NCBI RefSeq assembly: GCF_001431425.1
Contig: NZ_LDJG01000019.1
Span: forward strand, 22,674 to 86,673
DNA from: Stenotrophomonas nitritireducens
GTDB taxonomy: Bacteria; Pseudomonadota; Gammaproteobacteria; Xanthomonadales; Xanthomonadaceae
Reading direction: 5' to 3'
DNA length: 64,000 nt
This document shows, piece after piece, positions 27,078 through 35,455 of this stretch (its first letter is position 1; each line of letters opens with the position of its first letter). Position numbers and translations under genes: made by a program. The notes under the pieces were generated by a model, which was given only the letters and a program-made list of their open reading frames with translations, searched no databases and had not been told where the DNA came from.

Positions 27078-27092
27078 ATGGAACGGCCATGA
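27078..27092 (+). other. four-codon reading frame overlapping the gcvT start
   Basis: ATG GAA CGG CCA TGA (Met-Glu-Arg-Pro) ends on the gcvT ATG (27089) as ATGA. A GATAAT -10 (27057-27062, preceded by TG at 27054-27055) places the transcript start about 10 bases before it. It is the second case in this window of a very short coupled frame. Confidence 0.3.
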
Positions 27093-28195
27093 CCCTGAAA
27101 ACCCTGCTCAACGAAACCCACCGCTCGCTCGGCGCCAAGATGGTCGACTTCGGCGGTTGGGACATGCCGATCCACTATGGTTCGCAGATCGACGAACACC
27201 ACCTGGTGCGGCGCGCCGCCGGCATGTTTGATGTCAGCCACATGACCGTGGTCGACCTGAAGGGTGCGCGCACCCGCGAGTTCCTGCGCCAGCTGCTGGC
27301 CAACTCGATCGACAAGCTCAAGGTCACCGGCAAGGCACTGTACTCGTGCATGCTCAATGCCGAGGGCGGGGTCATCGACGACCTGATCGTCTACTTCCTG
27401 GGCGACGACTTCTTCCGCATGGTGGTCAACGCCTCCACCCGCGAGAAGGACCTGGCCTGGATCGGCCAGCATGCCGCTGCCTTCGGCGTGGAGATCGTCG
27501 AGCGCGAAGACCTGGCCATCGTCGCCGTGCAGGGTCCGCAGGCGCGCGCGCTGGTCGCCGGCCTGGTTGCCGAGGCCGACCGCGCGGCGCTGGACAAGCT
27601 CGGCCGCTTCGCCGCGCTGGAGGTCACTTCGGCCGACGGCGTGCCGCTGTTCGTCGCGCGCACCGGCTACACCGGCGAGGATGGTTATGAAGTGCTGCTG
27701 CCGCAGACGGCGGTGGTCGCGTTCTGGAACGCGCTGCTGGCCGCGGGCGTGAAGCCGGCCGGCCTCGGCGCGCGCGACACGCTGCGCCTGGAAGCGGGCA
27801 TGAACCTCTACGGCCAGGACATGGACGAAACCGTCAGCCCGTTCGAAGCGGCGTTGGGCTGGACCGTCAGCCTGGACGAGGGCCGGGACTTCATCGGCCG
27901 CGGCGTGCTGGAGGCGCAGAAGGCCGCCGGCGACGCGCGGCAGATGATCGGCCTGGTGATGGACGAGAAGGGCGTGCTGCGCCACGGGCAGAAAGTGCTC
28001 ACCGCCAACGGCGAGGGCGAGATCCTGTCCGGCACGTTCTCGCCGACGCTGGGCAAGGCCATCGCCTTTGCCCGCGTGCCGGCCGGCGCGCCCGGCGACG
28101 TGCGCGTGGACATCCGCGGCAAGGAGGTGCCGGTACGCATGGTGAAGTTCCCGTTCGTGCGCGACGGCCAGCCGCAGGCCGGCATCAACGCCTGA
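27089..28195 (+). CDS. gcvT: glycine cleavage system T protein (aminomethyltransferase)
   Basis: A 368-residue T protein that moves the aminomethyl carbon from lipoylated H protein to tetrahydrofolate, releasing ammonia. Family features are clear: [72 protein letters not shown] and the C-terminal [20 protein letters not shown]. It is followed by gcvH on the same strand, with a hairpin (28208-28232) between. The P protein gene is not in the window. Confidence 0.97.
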   Translation: MTLKTLLNETHRSLGAKMVDFGGWDMPIHYGSQIDEHHLVRRAAGMFDVSHMTVVDLKGARTREFLRQLLANSIDKLKVTGKALYSCMLNAEGGVIDDLIVYFLGDDFFRMVVNASTREKDLAWIGQHAAAFGVEIVEREDLAIVAVQGPQARALVAGLVAEADRAALDKLGRFAALEVTSADGVPLFVARTGYTGEDGYEVLLPQTAVVAFWNALLAAGVKPAGLGARDTLRLEAGMNLYGQDMDETVSPFEAALGWTVSLDEGRDFIGRGVLEAQKAAGDARQMIGLVMDEKGVLRHGQKVLTANGEGEILSGTFSPTLGKAIAFARVPAGAPGDVRVDIRGKEVPVRMVKFPFVRDGQPQAGINA

Positions 28196-28207
28196 TCGCC
28201 ATCCCGG

Positions 28208-28232
28208 CCGCGCGGGGCATCGTCCCGCGCGG
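28208..28232 (+). terminator. hairpin between gcvT and gcvH
   Basis: A perfect 9-base stem (28208-28216 with 28224-28232) around a 7-base loop follows the gcvT stop by 13 bases. It lacks a T-run. It may partly separate gcvT and gcvH expression or stabilise the gcvT message; a TAAACT -10-like element (28238-28243) follows directly. Confidence 0.45.
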
Positions 28233-28283
28233 TCCGTTAAACTAAGCGTCCATCCCGTCCACCGTTTCTTCCGGAGCAGTTCC

Positions 28284-28679
28284 ATGAGCGAGATCCCTGG
28301 CGACCTCAAATTCCTCAAATCCCACGAATGGGCCCGCGTCGAAGGCAATGGCCGCGCCACCGTCGGCATTTCCGACCACGCGCAGGGCCTGCTCGGCGAC
28401 CTGGTCTACGTCGAACTGCCCGGCGTGGGCGACACGGTGCAGGCCGGCAACGCCGCCGCCGTGGTCGAGTCGGTCAAGGCCGCCTCTGACGTCTACAGCC
28501 CGATCTCGGGCACCGTGGTCGAAGTCAACGAAGCCCTGGCCGACAAGCCGGAGACCATCAACGAAGACGCCTACGGCGATGGCTGGCTGTTCGTCGTGGA
28601 GATGTCCGAGCCGGAGCAGGTGAACGAACTGCTCGGTCCGGACGACTACGCCGAGCTGCTGGAAAACGACGACCACTGA
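28284..28679 (+). CDS. gcvH: glycine cleavage system H protein
   Basis: A 131-residue lipoyl carrier that shuttles the aminomethyl group between P, T and L proteins. The lipoylation site is Lys65 in [17 protein letters not shown]; the N-terminal [20 protein letters not shown] is also standard. A CGGAG ribosome site precedes the ATG. An intrinsic terminator follows 23 bases after the stop. Confidence 0.97.
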   Translation: MSEIPGDLKFLKSHEWARVEGNGRATVGISDHAQGLLGDLVYVELPGVGDTVQAGNAAAVVESVKAASDVYSPISGTVVEVNEALADKPETINEDAYGDGWLFVVEMSEPEQVNELLGPDDYAELLENDDH

Positions 28680-28702
28680 CCGGGTCGCATCGGACGAACA
28701 GG

Positions 28703-28732
28703 ACGGCCGCCCAGTGCGGCCGTTTCTTTTTC
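28703..28732 (+). terminator. intrinsic terminator after gcvH
   Basis: ACGGCCGC-N5-GCGGCCGT (28703-28710 with 28716-28723) is followed by TTCTTTTT. This is a clean Rho-independent terminator. Confidence 0.88.
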
Positions 28733-29264
28733 CGGCGTCCGGATCGTTCGCATCGTGTCGCCGCTCTGTCGCCATGGCGGTGTCCCCGGTATCGCCGATG
28801 GCGATCGTCGGCATGACGGCGCAGATCCATCGGTCGGTTCAAGGGTCGTCGTTGTCGAAGGACGCTGGCCGCGCATGGCGGTCGAGCGGGGCGGCGAAGC
28901 GGCACCGGGATGTCCTCGTCGCGATGAGCGGGAAGGCGGCAACGGCTCGCAAGGGCGCGAAGTGTTTGCGCAAAACGTTACTCGCGGTGCGCGAAAGTGC
29001 GATCGCGGCGGATGGAATGCAGGGTCCGGCGGCATTTTTTTTTCACGCGCCGGGAGCGGCGTGCCAACGTGCGCCGCGCGCGCGATGCGGCGTGGAGCGC
29101 GCGCGCGCCGCGAACGAATAGTGCTTTTTTTACGATGTTTTTCGCGTGCACCGCGAACGCATGCGCGGTACGCGCGGCATCATCCGAGGATGCGGACGCG
29201 GCGAAGACGGGTGTTGCCGGCGCCGTCGACGTGAAGCTTTCTGGAAAAAGTTGCGCGCGGGTAG
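28733..29264. other. gene-free stretch of extreme composition
   Basis: No gene is supported. The sequence is dense in CGCG runs (for example around 29074-29112) yet broken by homopolymers: nine Ts at 29035-29043, seven Ts at 29125-29131, five Ts at 29138-29142. Open frames here have no ribosome site or family features. It may be a spacer bound by nucleoid proteins. Confidence 0.45.
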
Positions 29265-29292
29265 TTGACAGTAAAAAAAAGCGTGATTAGGT
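29265..29292 (+). promoter_or_regulatory. promoter of the candidate small RNA
   Basis: Perfect TTGACA at 29265-29270, 16-base A-rich spacer and TTAGGT at 29287-29292 preceded by TG (29284-29285) as in an extended -10. Transcription would start near 29299. Confidence 0.55.
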
Positions 29293-29298
29293 TTCGCC

Positions 29299-29467
29299 CA
29301 GCAGACCTTTGCTGCGGAAGCGAGTGAGCCGGATCAACATTCAGATGCGAAGCACAACCTGGACGTCCGCCACGCGCACAGATGGTGGAGCAGGAGCCGC
29401 TTCCTTCCGCGAAGCACCCCCGAACAAGACATGGCACCCGTGGCGGGAAACGCTGCGGGTGTTTCTG
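29299..29467 (+). ncRNA. candidate small RNA or attenuated leader
   Basis: About 165 bases lie between a good promoter (29265-29292) and a terminator-like hairpin (29436-29467: CACCCG-T-GGCG, loop GGAAA, CGCT-G-CGGGTG, then TTTCT). No reading frame of interest is contained. A second promoter lies further downstream ahead of the histone-like gene, so this is more likely an independent small RNA than only a 5' leader. No known RNA family was recognised. Confidence 0.4.
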
Positions 29468-29477
29468 TATCCGTCAC

Positions 29478-29520
29478 GATGCGGTTGACGCATCGTCGGT
29501 CCTCCGCGATACACCGCGGA
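29478..29520 (+). promoter_or_regulatory. candidate promoter/operator of the histone-like gene
   Basis: TTGACG (29486-29491), 17-base spacer, GATACA (29509-29514). An inverted repeat CGATGCG-N5-CGCATCG (29478-29496) overlaps the -35, and another, CCGCG-N6-CGCGG (29505-29520), surrounds the -10. Such placement fits a repressor site, but no regulator is known. Confidence 0.4.
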
Positions 29521-29573
29521 TTTGCTTCAACTGGGCATTTCAATTCCATAGATCACTGACGAGGAGCCATCCA

Positions 29574-30053
29574 ATGGCCACGAAGAAAGCTGCGAAGAAA
29601 CCGGCCGCCAAGAAGGCGGTGAAGAAGGTCGCCAAGAAAGCTGCTGCCAAGAAGGCAGTGAAGAAGGTCGCGAAGAAGGCCACCGCGAAGAAGGCGGTGA
29701 AGAAGGTCGCCAAGAAGGCCACCGCGAAGAAGGCAGTGAAGAAGGTCGCCAAGAAGGCCACTGCCAAGAAGGCAGTGAAGAAGGCGGCGAAGAAGGTTGC
29801 CAAGAAGACCACCGCGAAGAAGGCGGTGAAGAAGGTCGCCAAGAAGGCCACCGCCAAGAAGGCGGTGAAGAAGGTCGCCAAGAAGGCCGTTGCCAAGAAG
29901 GCCACCGCGAAGAAGGCGGTGAAGAAGGTCGCGAAGAAGGCTGCTGCCAAGAAGCCGGCCGCCAAGAAGGTTGCTGCCAAGAAGAAGCCGGCTGCCCGCA
30001 AGAAGAAGGCGGCCCCGGTCGCGCTTCCGGCGACCCCGGCGCCGCTGATCTGA
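29574..30053 (+). CDS. histone H1-like Lys/Ala-rich DNA-binding protein
   Basis: A 159-residue, very basic protein made almost only of Lys, Ala, Val and Thr. The core is a tandem 13-residue repeat ([13 protein letters not shown] and variants), mirrored in the DNA as 39-base repeats; the tail is [13 protein letters not shown] followed by a non-basic [11 protein letters not shown]. This matches bacterial proteins resembling the eukaryotic histone H1 tail (AlgP/HctB-like), which bind DNA without sequence preference and compact or regulate the nucleoid. A GAGGAG ribosome site precedes the ATG. The repeats make copy number likely to vary between strains. A strong terminator follows. Confidence 0.9.
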   Translation: MATKKAAKKPAAKKAVKKVAKKAAAKKAVKKVAKKATAKKAVKKVAKKATAKKAVKKVAKKATAKKAVKKAAKKVAKKTTAKKAVKKVAKKATAKKAVKKVAKKAVAKKATAKKAVKKVAKKAAAKKPAAKKVAAKKKPAARKKKAAPVALPATPAPLI

Positions 30054-30075
30054 TCCAGCGCTGAGCTGTACCTGG

Positions 30076-30115
30076 AACTCCTTCCCCGACTGCCCAGCGG
30101 GGAGGGAGTTTTTTT
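30076..30115 (+). terminator. intrinsic terminator after the histone-like gene
   Basis: A 13-base stem (30076-30088 with 30098-30110, one G-U pair) with a 9-base loop is followed by seven Ts. Textbook Rho-independent terminator. Confidence 0.95.
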
Positions 30116-30427
30116 ATGCGCGCCTGCCACCGCCGCTCCGACCAGCGCGGGCGGACGCTGGGCCGTTGACGGTGTGGCCGCTGGATGGAACGACGCGAGG
30201 CTCGCCGGGTCGGTGGGAAGGTGCGACTGCAGGACGCCGTGCGAGAGGTCCGGCGACGAAGGTCGCGGTGTCGGGATGCAGCGCCATCTTTTTGATCCAC
30301 CCCCTCTGCGGCGGATGGAAGAGCACGGCCGGGATCACGCCGGCACGTGCGCGGGCATGCGTTCGATTGCACGGCGCCGCGCATGGAGCGCGGCGGGACG
30401 GCCGTTTCAGGGCGGAGTGGGCCGCAT
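30116..30427. other. intergenic region between converging genes
   Basis: Nothing recognisable is seen in this 312-base stretch between the terminators of the histone-like gene and the serine hydrolase. Short open frames on both strands lack ribosome sites and family features. Confidence 0.5.
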
Positions 30428-30452
30428 GAAAAAGGCGGCCGAAGCCGCCTTG
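30428..30452 (-). terminator. intrinsic terminator of the serine hydrolase gene
   Basis: On the minus strand AAGGCGGC-TTCG-GCCGCCTT is followed by a run of Ts; it lies 25 bases after the serine hydrolase stop. Confidence 0.85.
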
Positions 30453-30476
30453 CCGTAAGGAATGCCGCAGCCCGGG

Positions 30477-31889
30477 TCAGCGCGGGGAGGCGGTGGCGCG
30501 GCCGGAGGCAACGCCCTTCTTGCCGCGTGGCGCGCTGGCCGGCGCATCCTCGGCCATCAGGTTGTCGCTGCCGAAGTCGGTGTCCACATCCAGCCAACGC
30601 TGCGTGGGCAGGCCGATGGCGCGATCCAGGATCGTGGGCATCAGGCCGCTGGGTAGCGTGCTCTCGCCGTTCCACAACACGGCGATGCCGAGATCGCGCT
30701 CGGGCAGCAGGGCGACCAGGCCGCGGTAGCCCTGCACCGCGCCGGCATGGAACACCACGGTGTGGCCGGCGTAGTCGAACACGCGCCAGCCCAGCGCATA
30801 GCCGGCCGAATCCAGCCGCTCGCGGCGCCAGCCGGAACGCATCTCGCCGGGCGTGTTGACCAGCGGCGCGTGCAGCGTGGCCAGCAACGGCGCCGGCAGC
30901 ACATCGGGACGGTGCCCGGTGTGGGCCAGCAGCCACTGCGCCATGTCGCTGGCGCTGGCATTGACGCCGGCGGCCGGGGCGACGCGGTAGTAGGTGGGCT
31001 TGGGTGACAGCGACACCCAGCCGTTGCGGCTGCGCACGTGCGGATGTGCCCAGCGCGGGCTGGCCTGGATGCCGGCCAGGCCGAGGCTGGCGTCGTTCAT
31101 GCCCAGCGGCTTGAAGATGCGGCGTTCGACCGCCTGCTCGTAGAAGCTGCCGGAGGCGGCGTAGACCACGTCGCCGATCAGGCTGAAGGCGACGTTCTGG
31201 TACGCATAGCAGTCGCCCGGCTCGCACTTGAGCGGCGCGCTGGCGAGTTTGCGGGTCAGCGTGTAGTAGTCGGTGTTGGCTTCGATGTCGCGGTCGTAGG
31301 CGTTGTACGGCAGGCCGACGCGATGGCTCAGCACGTCGGCCACGGTGAGCCGGCTGGTCGCTTCGGGCGTGGCCAGCTGGAAGCCCGGCATGTAGTCGGT
31401 GACCTTGCTGTCCCAGCGCAGGGTGCCGTCGTTGACCAGCAGGCCGGCCATGGTGCCGGCGAACGCCTTGGACAGCGAGGCGAGGCGGAACACGGTATGC
31501 GCATCGACCGGCTGCGGGTTGCCGATGTCGGTGACGCCGAAGCCGCGTGCGGACAGGATGCGGCCGTTCTGCACGATCGCCATGGCGATGCCGGGCACGC
31601 GGTTGCCGTAGGTGAGCTGCTCGGCCATCGATTCGATGGCGGCGACATTGAAGCCGTCGGGCAGGGCCTGCACCTGGTCCGGGCGCAGCGCCGCCCGGTA
31701 GGGCATCGGCTGCGTCGGCGACTGCATCGGCGCGTTTTCCAGGTTCACCGGCAACTGCGGCGCCGATTCCGGCAGCGGCTGCGGGGTGGATGGGGTCTGG
31801 GCGGTGGACGACAGTGCGAAGGGCATCAACACACCGAGCAATCCCGATGCCACCGGACGGAAATGCCGGCGTCTGCTGTTGTCTTTCAT
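30477..31889 (-). CDS. exported serine hydrolase, class C beta-lactamase fold
   Basis: A 470-residue penicillin-binding-like protein. Residues 1-30 form a signal peptide (SGLLGVLMPFALSSTAQ). The catalytic motifs are Ser138-x-x-Lys141 (RLASLSKAFAG), Tyr230-x-Asn232 (YAYQNVAFSLIGD) and HAG (VVFHAGAVQGY) in place of KTG. The family includes beta-lactamases, esterases and D-amino-peptide hydrolases; the HxG version is more common in esterase/peptidase members, so resistance should not be assumed. A long Pro/Gln-rich linker separates signal and domain. It has its own promoter and terminator. Confidence 0.88.
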   Translation of the reverse strand: MKDNSRRRHFRPVASGLLGVLMPFALSSTAQTPSTPQPLPESAPQLPVNLENAPMQSPTQPMPYRAALRPDQVQALPDGFNVAAIESMAEQLTYGNRVPGIAMAIVQNGRILSARGFGVTDIGNPQPVDAHTVFRLASLSKAFAGTMAGLLVNDGTLRWDSKVTDYMPGFQLATPEATSRLTVADVLSHRVGLPYNAYDRDIEANTDYYTLTRKLASAPLKCEPGDCYAYQNVAFSLIGDVVYAASGSFYEQAVERRIFKPLGMNDASLGLAGIQASPRWAHPHVRSRNGWVSLSPKPTYYRVAPAAGVNASASDMAQWLLAHTGHRPDVLPAPLLATLHAPLVNTPGEMRSGWRRERLDSAGYALGWRVFDYAGHTVVFHAGAVQGYRGLVALLPERDLGIAVLWNGESTLPSGLMPTILDRAIGLPTQRWLDVDTDFGSDNLMAEDAPASAPRGKKGVASGRATASPR

Positions 31890-31923
31890 CGTGATCGATG
31901 CCTGCTAGCTAAGGCTGTCGGCG

Positions 31924-31953
31924 ATTCTAGCGCCGCTCTTTGCGATTGCACAA
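31924..31953 (-). promoter_or_regulatory. promoter of the serine hydrolase gene
   Basis: On the minus strand TTGTGC (31953-31948) and TAGAAT (31929-31924) are 18 bases apart, 34 bases before the start codon. Confidence 0.5.
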
Positions 31954-32010
31954 ACGGCGAGAAAATGAATGGGCATCGCTTTGATATTCCTGGTTTTTCC
32001 GTCGGGACTC

Positions 32011-33618
32011 TCATCGTGGCCGCGGCGGAGCGTCCTGGCCGAGGATCAGCGCGGCCGCGCGCTCGGCCAGCATGATCGTGGGCGCGTTGGTGTTGCCGCT
32101 GACCAGCGTGGGCATCGCCGAGGCATCGATCACGCGCAGGCCTTCGACGCCGCGCAGCCGCAGTTGCGGGTCCAGCACCGCCGCATCGTCGCTGCCCATG
32201 CGGCAGGTCCCGGCCGGGTGGTAGATGGTCTCGGCCTTGGCGCGGACGAACGCTTCCAGTCCGGCGTCGTCCAGGTCTTCGCGCCCGGGGAAGATCGGTG
32301 CGCGCCGCCAGCGGTCGAAGGCCGGCTGGCGCAGGAGATCGCGGCTCAGGCGCGCCGCTTCGACCATCATCTTCAGGTCGAAGCCTTCGCTGTCGCCCAG
32401 GTAGTTGGCGTGGATGCCTGGCGGCATCGCAGGATCGGGGCCGGCCAGGGCGATGCGGCCGCGGCTGCGTGGATGCAGGTAGCAGGCATGCAGGGTGTAG
32501 CCGTCGCCGGGCAGGCGACGGCGGCCATGGTCGTCGAGCATCGCCGGCACGAAATGGAACTGGATGTCGGCGCGCTCGTCGGGCGCGAAGCGCGAGCGTG
32601 CGAAGCCGCCGGCCTCGGCGACATTGCTGCAGCCGGCACCGCGCCGGCCGCGCAGGAACCAGTCCAGGCCGATCTTCAATTCGCTGGCGCGGTCGTAGCT
32701 GACGCCGGGCACGGTGCGGTACAGCGTGCAGATGTCCAGGTGGTCCTGCAGGTTGGCGCCGACCTGGGGCTGGTCGAGCTGCACCGTGATCCCGTGCGCG
32801 CGCAGCGCGTCGGCCGGGCCTATGCCGGAGAGCATCAGCAGTTGCGGCGAATTGATCGCGCCGGCGCTGAGCAGTACCTCGCGCCGCGCATGCACGCGCT
32901 GTTGCTGTCCGCCGCGGCGCAGGACGATGCCATGCGCGCGGCCGGCGTCGATCAGGATGCGTTCGACCAGCGCGCCGGTCAGCACCTGCAGGTTGCGGCG
33001 TTGCCGTACCGGCGCCAGGTAGGCCGTGGCCGACGAACAGCGCGCGCCATCCCTCTGCGTGACCTGGTAGAGGCCGACGCCAAGCTGCTGGTCGCCGTTG
33101 AAATCGTGATTGTGCGCATGCCCGGCCTGCACGCCGGCTTCGATGAAGGCGTGGCTGAGCGGGTTGACGTGACGCAGGTCGGAAACGTGCAGCGGGCCGG
33201 CATCGCCGTGCAGCGCATCGCCGCCACGGCCGTTGCACTCGCTGTGGAGGAACCAGGGCAGGACGCCTGTCCAGTCCCAGCCGGTGGCGCCGGCAGCGGC
33301 CCAGCGGTCGTAGTCGCCGGGCACGCCGCGCACATAGCACATGGCGTTGATCGAACTGGAGCCGCCCAGCACCTTGCCGCGCGGCCACCAGAGCCGCCGG
33401 CCCTGCAGCTGGGGTTCCGGGGCGGTGTCGTAGCTCCAGTTCAAGCGGCGGTTGTTGACCAGCCGCGCCAGCCCTGCGGGCATGTGGATGAACGGGTGGC
33501 GGTCGCGCGGGCCGGCTTCGACCAGCAGCACCTGCAGCTGCGGATCGGCGCTGAGCCGGTTGGCCAGCACGCAGCCGGCCGAGCCGGCGCCGACGATGAT
33601 GTAATCGAACTCCCGCAT
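32011..33618 (-). CDS. GMC-family FAD-dependent oxidoreductase (alcohol/choline dehydrogenase-like)
   Basis: A 535-residue flavoenzyme. The N-terminal FAD fold reads FDYIIVGAGSAGCVLANRL; GMC signatures are GGSSSINAMCYVRG near residue 90 and SAGAINSPQLLMLSGIGPA near 260. The C-terminal active site shows YHPAGTCRMG (His) and SGNTNAPTIMLAERAA (Asn). Members oxidise alcohols, choline, or polyethylene glycol-like compounds using FAD; the substrate is not evident. The ATG at 33618 has a GGGGGAG ribosome site; upstream in-frame codons add no fold. Downstream lies the serine hydrolase with its own promoter. Confidence 0.93.
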   Translation of the reverse strand: MREFDYIIVGAGSAGCVLANRLSADPQLQVLLVEAGPRDRHPFIHMPAGLARLVNNRRLNWSYDTAPEPQLQGRRLWWPRGKVLGGSSSINAMCYVRGVPGDYDRWAAAGATGWDWTGVLPWFLHSECNGRGGDALHGDAGPLHVSDLRHVNPLSHAFIEAGVQAGHAHNHDFNGDQQLGVGLYQVTQRDGARCSSATAYLAPVRQRRNLQVLTGALVERILIDAGRAHGIVLRRGGQQQRVHARREVLLSAGAINSPQLLMLSGIGPADALRAHGITVQLDQPQVGANLQDHLDICTLYRTVPGVSYDRASELKIGLDWFLRGRRGAGCSNVAEAGGFARSRFAPDERADIQFHFVPAMLDDHGRRRLPGDGYTLHACYLHPRSRGRIALAGPDPAMPPGIHANYLGDSEGFDLKMMVEAARLSRDLLRQPAFDRWRRAPIFPGREDLDDAGLEAFVRAKAETIYHPAGTCRMGSDDAAVLDPQLRLRGVEGLRVIDASAMPTLVSGNTNAPTIMLAERAAALILGQDAPPRPR

Positions 33619-33730
33619 CGCGCTCCCCCGTGGACGTGCGGCCAGCATAGCCGGCGCAGGCATGGCCGCACTGGCGATGTTGCAGTGCATCGGATACCTT
33701 GCGCGCTTCGTTGCGACGGATAACAGGCCG

Positions 33731-35032
33731 ATGCGGTCCGGTCAGGACAGGGTACATACGGGGGAGGGGCTGGCGGTCGCGCTGTCCTTCGCCTATTTCT
33801 TCTGCGTGCTGGCCGCGTACTACGTGATCCGCCCCTTGCGCGAGCAGTTGGCGGCGGCCGTGGGCTCGACCCAGCTGCCCTGGTTCTACGGCGCGACCTT
33901 CGTCGGCACCCTGCTGCTGTCGCCCTTGTTCGGCGCGCTGGTCACCCGCTGGCCGCGACGGGTGGTCATGCCGGTGGTCTATGTGTTCTTCATCGCCTGC
34001 CTGGTCGGCTTCGTGCCGTTGTTCGCATGGCCGGATCTTCTGGCGCCGAAGACGCTGGGCGTGATGTTCTTCGTCTGGGTCAGCGTGTTCAACCTGTTCG
34101 TGGTGTCGGTGTTCTGGAGCTTCATGTCCGACATATGGGACAGCGAGCAGTCGCGGCGCCTGTTCCCGGTCATCGCGGTGGCCGGCACGGTGGGCGCGAT
34201 CACCGGCCCGGTGCTGACCCGTTCGCTGGTCGGCGTGATCGGCGTGGCGCCACTGCTGCTGGTATCGGCGGCGCTGCTGTGCCTGGCGCTGGGCTGCGTG
34301 GTCGCGCTCGGGCGCTGGGCGCGGCAGCATGGCGCACGCCGGAATGAGCCCGGCAACGAAGCGGCGGTCGGTGGTGGCATGTTCGACGGCCTGAAGCAGG
34401 TGTTCGCCGACCCGTTCATCCGCAACATGTCGATCCTGCTGTTGCTGGCCGACGGCATCGGCACCGTGAACTACGCACTGGTGACCGACTATTCCGGCGC
34501 CACGTTCGCCGACGCGGTGGCGCGCACGCGCTTCGCCGCCAACATCGACCTGGCCGGCAACGCGCTGACCGCGATCACCCAGCTCACCCTGACCCGCTGG
34601 CTGCTGCCGAGGAAGGGACCGGGCATCGTCATCATGATCTGGGCGCTGGTCAGCGTCTGTGCGCTGGCGCTGGTGCTGTTCGCCCGCGATCCGCATGCGC
34701 CCCTGCTTCTGGGCATGCCGGCCGTGGCGATCGCGCTGATCGTCAGCCGCGGCCTGGCCTATGGCATGGCCGAACCGGCGCGGCACAGCCTGTACACGCG
34801 CGTGCCGCGCAACGTGCGCTACAAGGGCCAGAACGCGGTGGATACCGCGGTGTGGCGGTTCGGCGACATGTCCATCGCGTTGGGCATGAACTGGCTGCGC
34901 CTGCTCGGCATGGGGGCAGCTGGTTTCGCCGGCGTCAGCGCGACCGCGGCGGTGGTCGCCGCCGGCATCGGCTGGCGCCTGTCGCGCCGTCCCGAAGGCG
35001 TGTCGGCGCAGGAGGCGCGACCTTCGGCCTGA
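33731..35032 (+). CDS. MFS-family membrane transporter
   Basis: A 433-residue inner-membrane protein with about twelve hydrophobic segments and a loop in the middle (HGARRNEPGNEAAVGGG). Sequence such as AYYVIRPLREQLAAAVGSTQ and WSFMSDIWDSEQSRRLFPVI resembles the group of MFS carriers distantly related to NTP/NDP exchangers. The transported compound is unknown. The start at 33731 is a choice; an in-frame start at 33662 would add 23 polar residues. It is divergent from the GMC gene. Confidence 0.8.
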   Translation: MRSGQDRVHTGEGLAVALSFAYFFCVLAAYYVIRPLREQLAAAVGSTQLPWFYGATFVGTLLLSPLFGALVTRWPRRVVMPVVYVFFIACLVGFVPLFAWPDLLAPKTLGVMFFVWVSVFNLFVVSVFWSFMSDIWDSEQSRRLFPVIAVAGTVGAITGPVLTRSLVGVIGVAPLLLVSAALLCLALGCVVALGRWARQHGARRNEPGNEAAVGGGMFDGLKQVFADPFIRNMSILLLLADGIGTVNYALVTDYSGATFADAVARTRFAANIDLAGNALTAITQLTLTRWLLPRKGPGIVIMIWALVSVCALALVLFARDPHAPLLLGMPAVAIALIVSRGLAYGMAEPARHSLYTRVPRNVRYKGQNAVDTAVWRFGDMSIALGMNWLRLLGMGAAGFAGVSATAAVVAAGIGWRLSRRPEGVSAQEARPSA

Positions 35033-35062
35033 TGCTGGAGCCTGGCGGGCGTCGAGGGATGC

Positions 35063-35455
35063 TCACCAGACCAGCCACAGCGGCACTGCTTGCAGCGCCG
35101 CGCCCAGTACGAACGGTGCGCTCAACCAGTGCACGCGCCAGTCGTCGATGCGCAGGAGCGCGAGTTGCGCCTTGCCGCGTCCCCGCCGGAACAGCGCCAT
35201 GAATCCACGCAGAGCCCGCCCCAGCGGCGTAGCGGGTAGTTCCCCGCTGGAAGTCAGCGACATCGCGCCCATGTCCGGGAACACATAGACCCGGCACCGA
35301 TTGAGGACCGGCATGACCGCGCGGTTGGCCGGGCTGTCATGGGCGAGGTCGCGCTTCCCGTCGAACAGTTTCCAGAAGGTCAGGGGAATGCCGCGAAGCC
35401 CAGCCTGTGCACGCCGCCCGGGCGTACCCGCAGTCCGGCGGAGCCATGGCTCATC
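35063..35455 (-). pseudogene. probable small gene broken by a one-base frameshift
   Basis: An ATG at 35455 overlaps the stop of the hotdog protein (ATGA) and opens a frame (MSHGSAGLRVRPGGVHRLGF...) that stops after 24 codons at 35380. In the next frame, directly after the CCCC run (35383-35386 on this strand), a protein-like stretch continues (LTFWKLFDGKRDLAHDSP..., ending with hydrophobic HWLSAPFVLGAALQAVPLWL) to 35063. One extra C would join the two into a protein of about 130 residues. No family is recognised. It could be a true mutation or a sequencing error. Confidence 0.5.

Noticed and set aside
26878..27088. Glycine riboswitch ahead of gcvT
   Set aside because: The conserved glycine aptamer blocks could not be found; only a promoter and a short frame are visible.
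28755..29290. Several overlapping open frames of 97-159 codons after gcvH
   Set aside because: They overlap each other in different frames, lack ribosome sites, and lie in DNA of skewed composition that is poor in stop codons by chance.
30477..31889. Calling the serine hydrolase an antibiotic-resistance beta-lactamase
   Set aside because: It has the SxxK and YxN motifs but HAG instead of KTG and lacks specific AmpC features, so only the broad family can be given.
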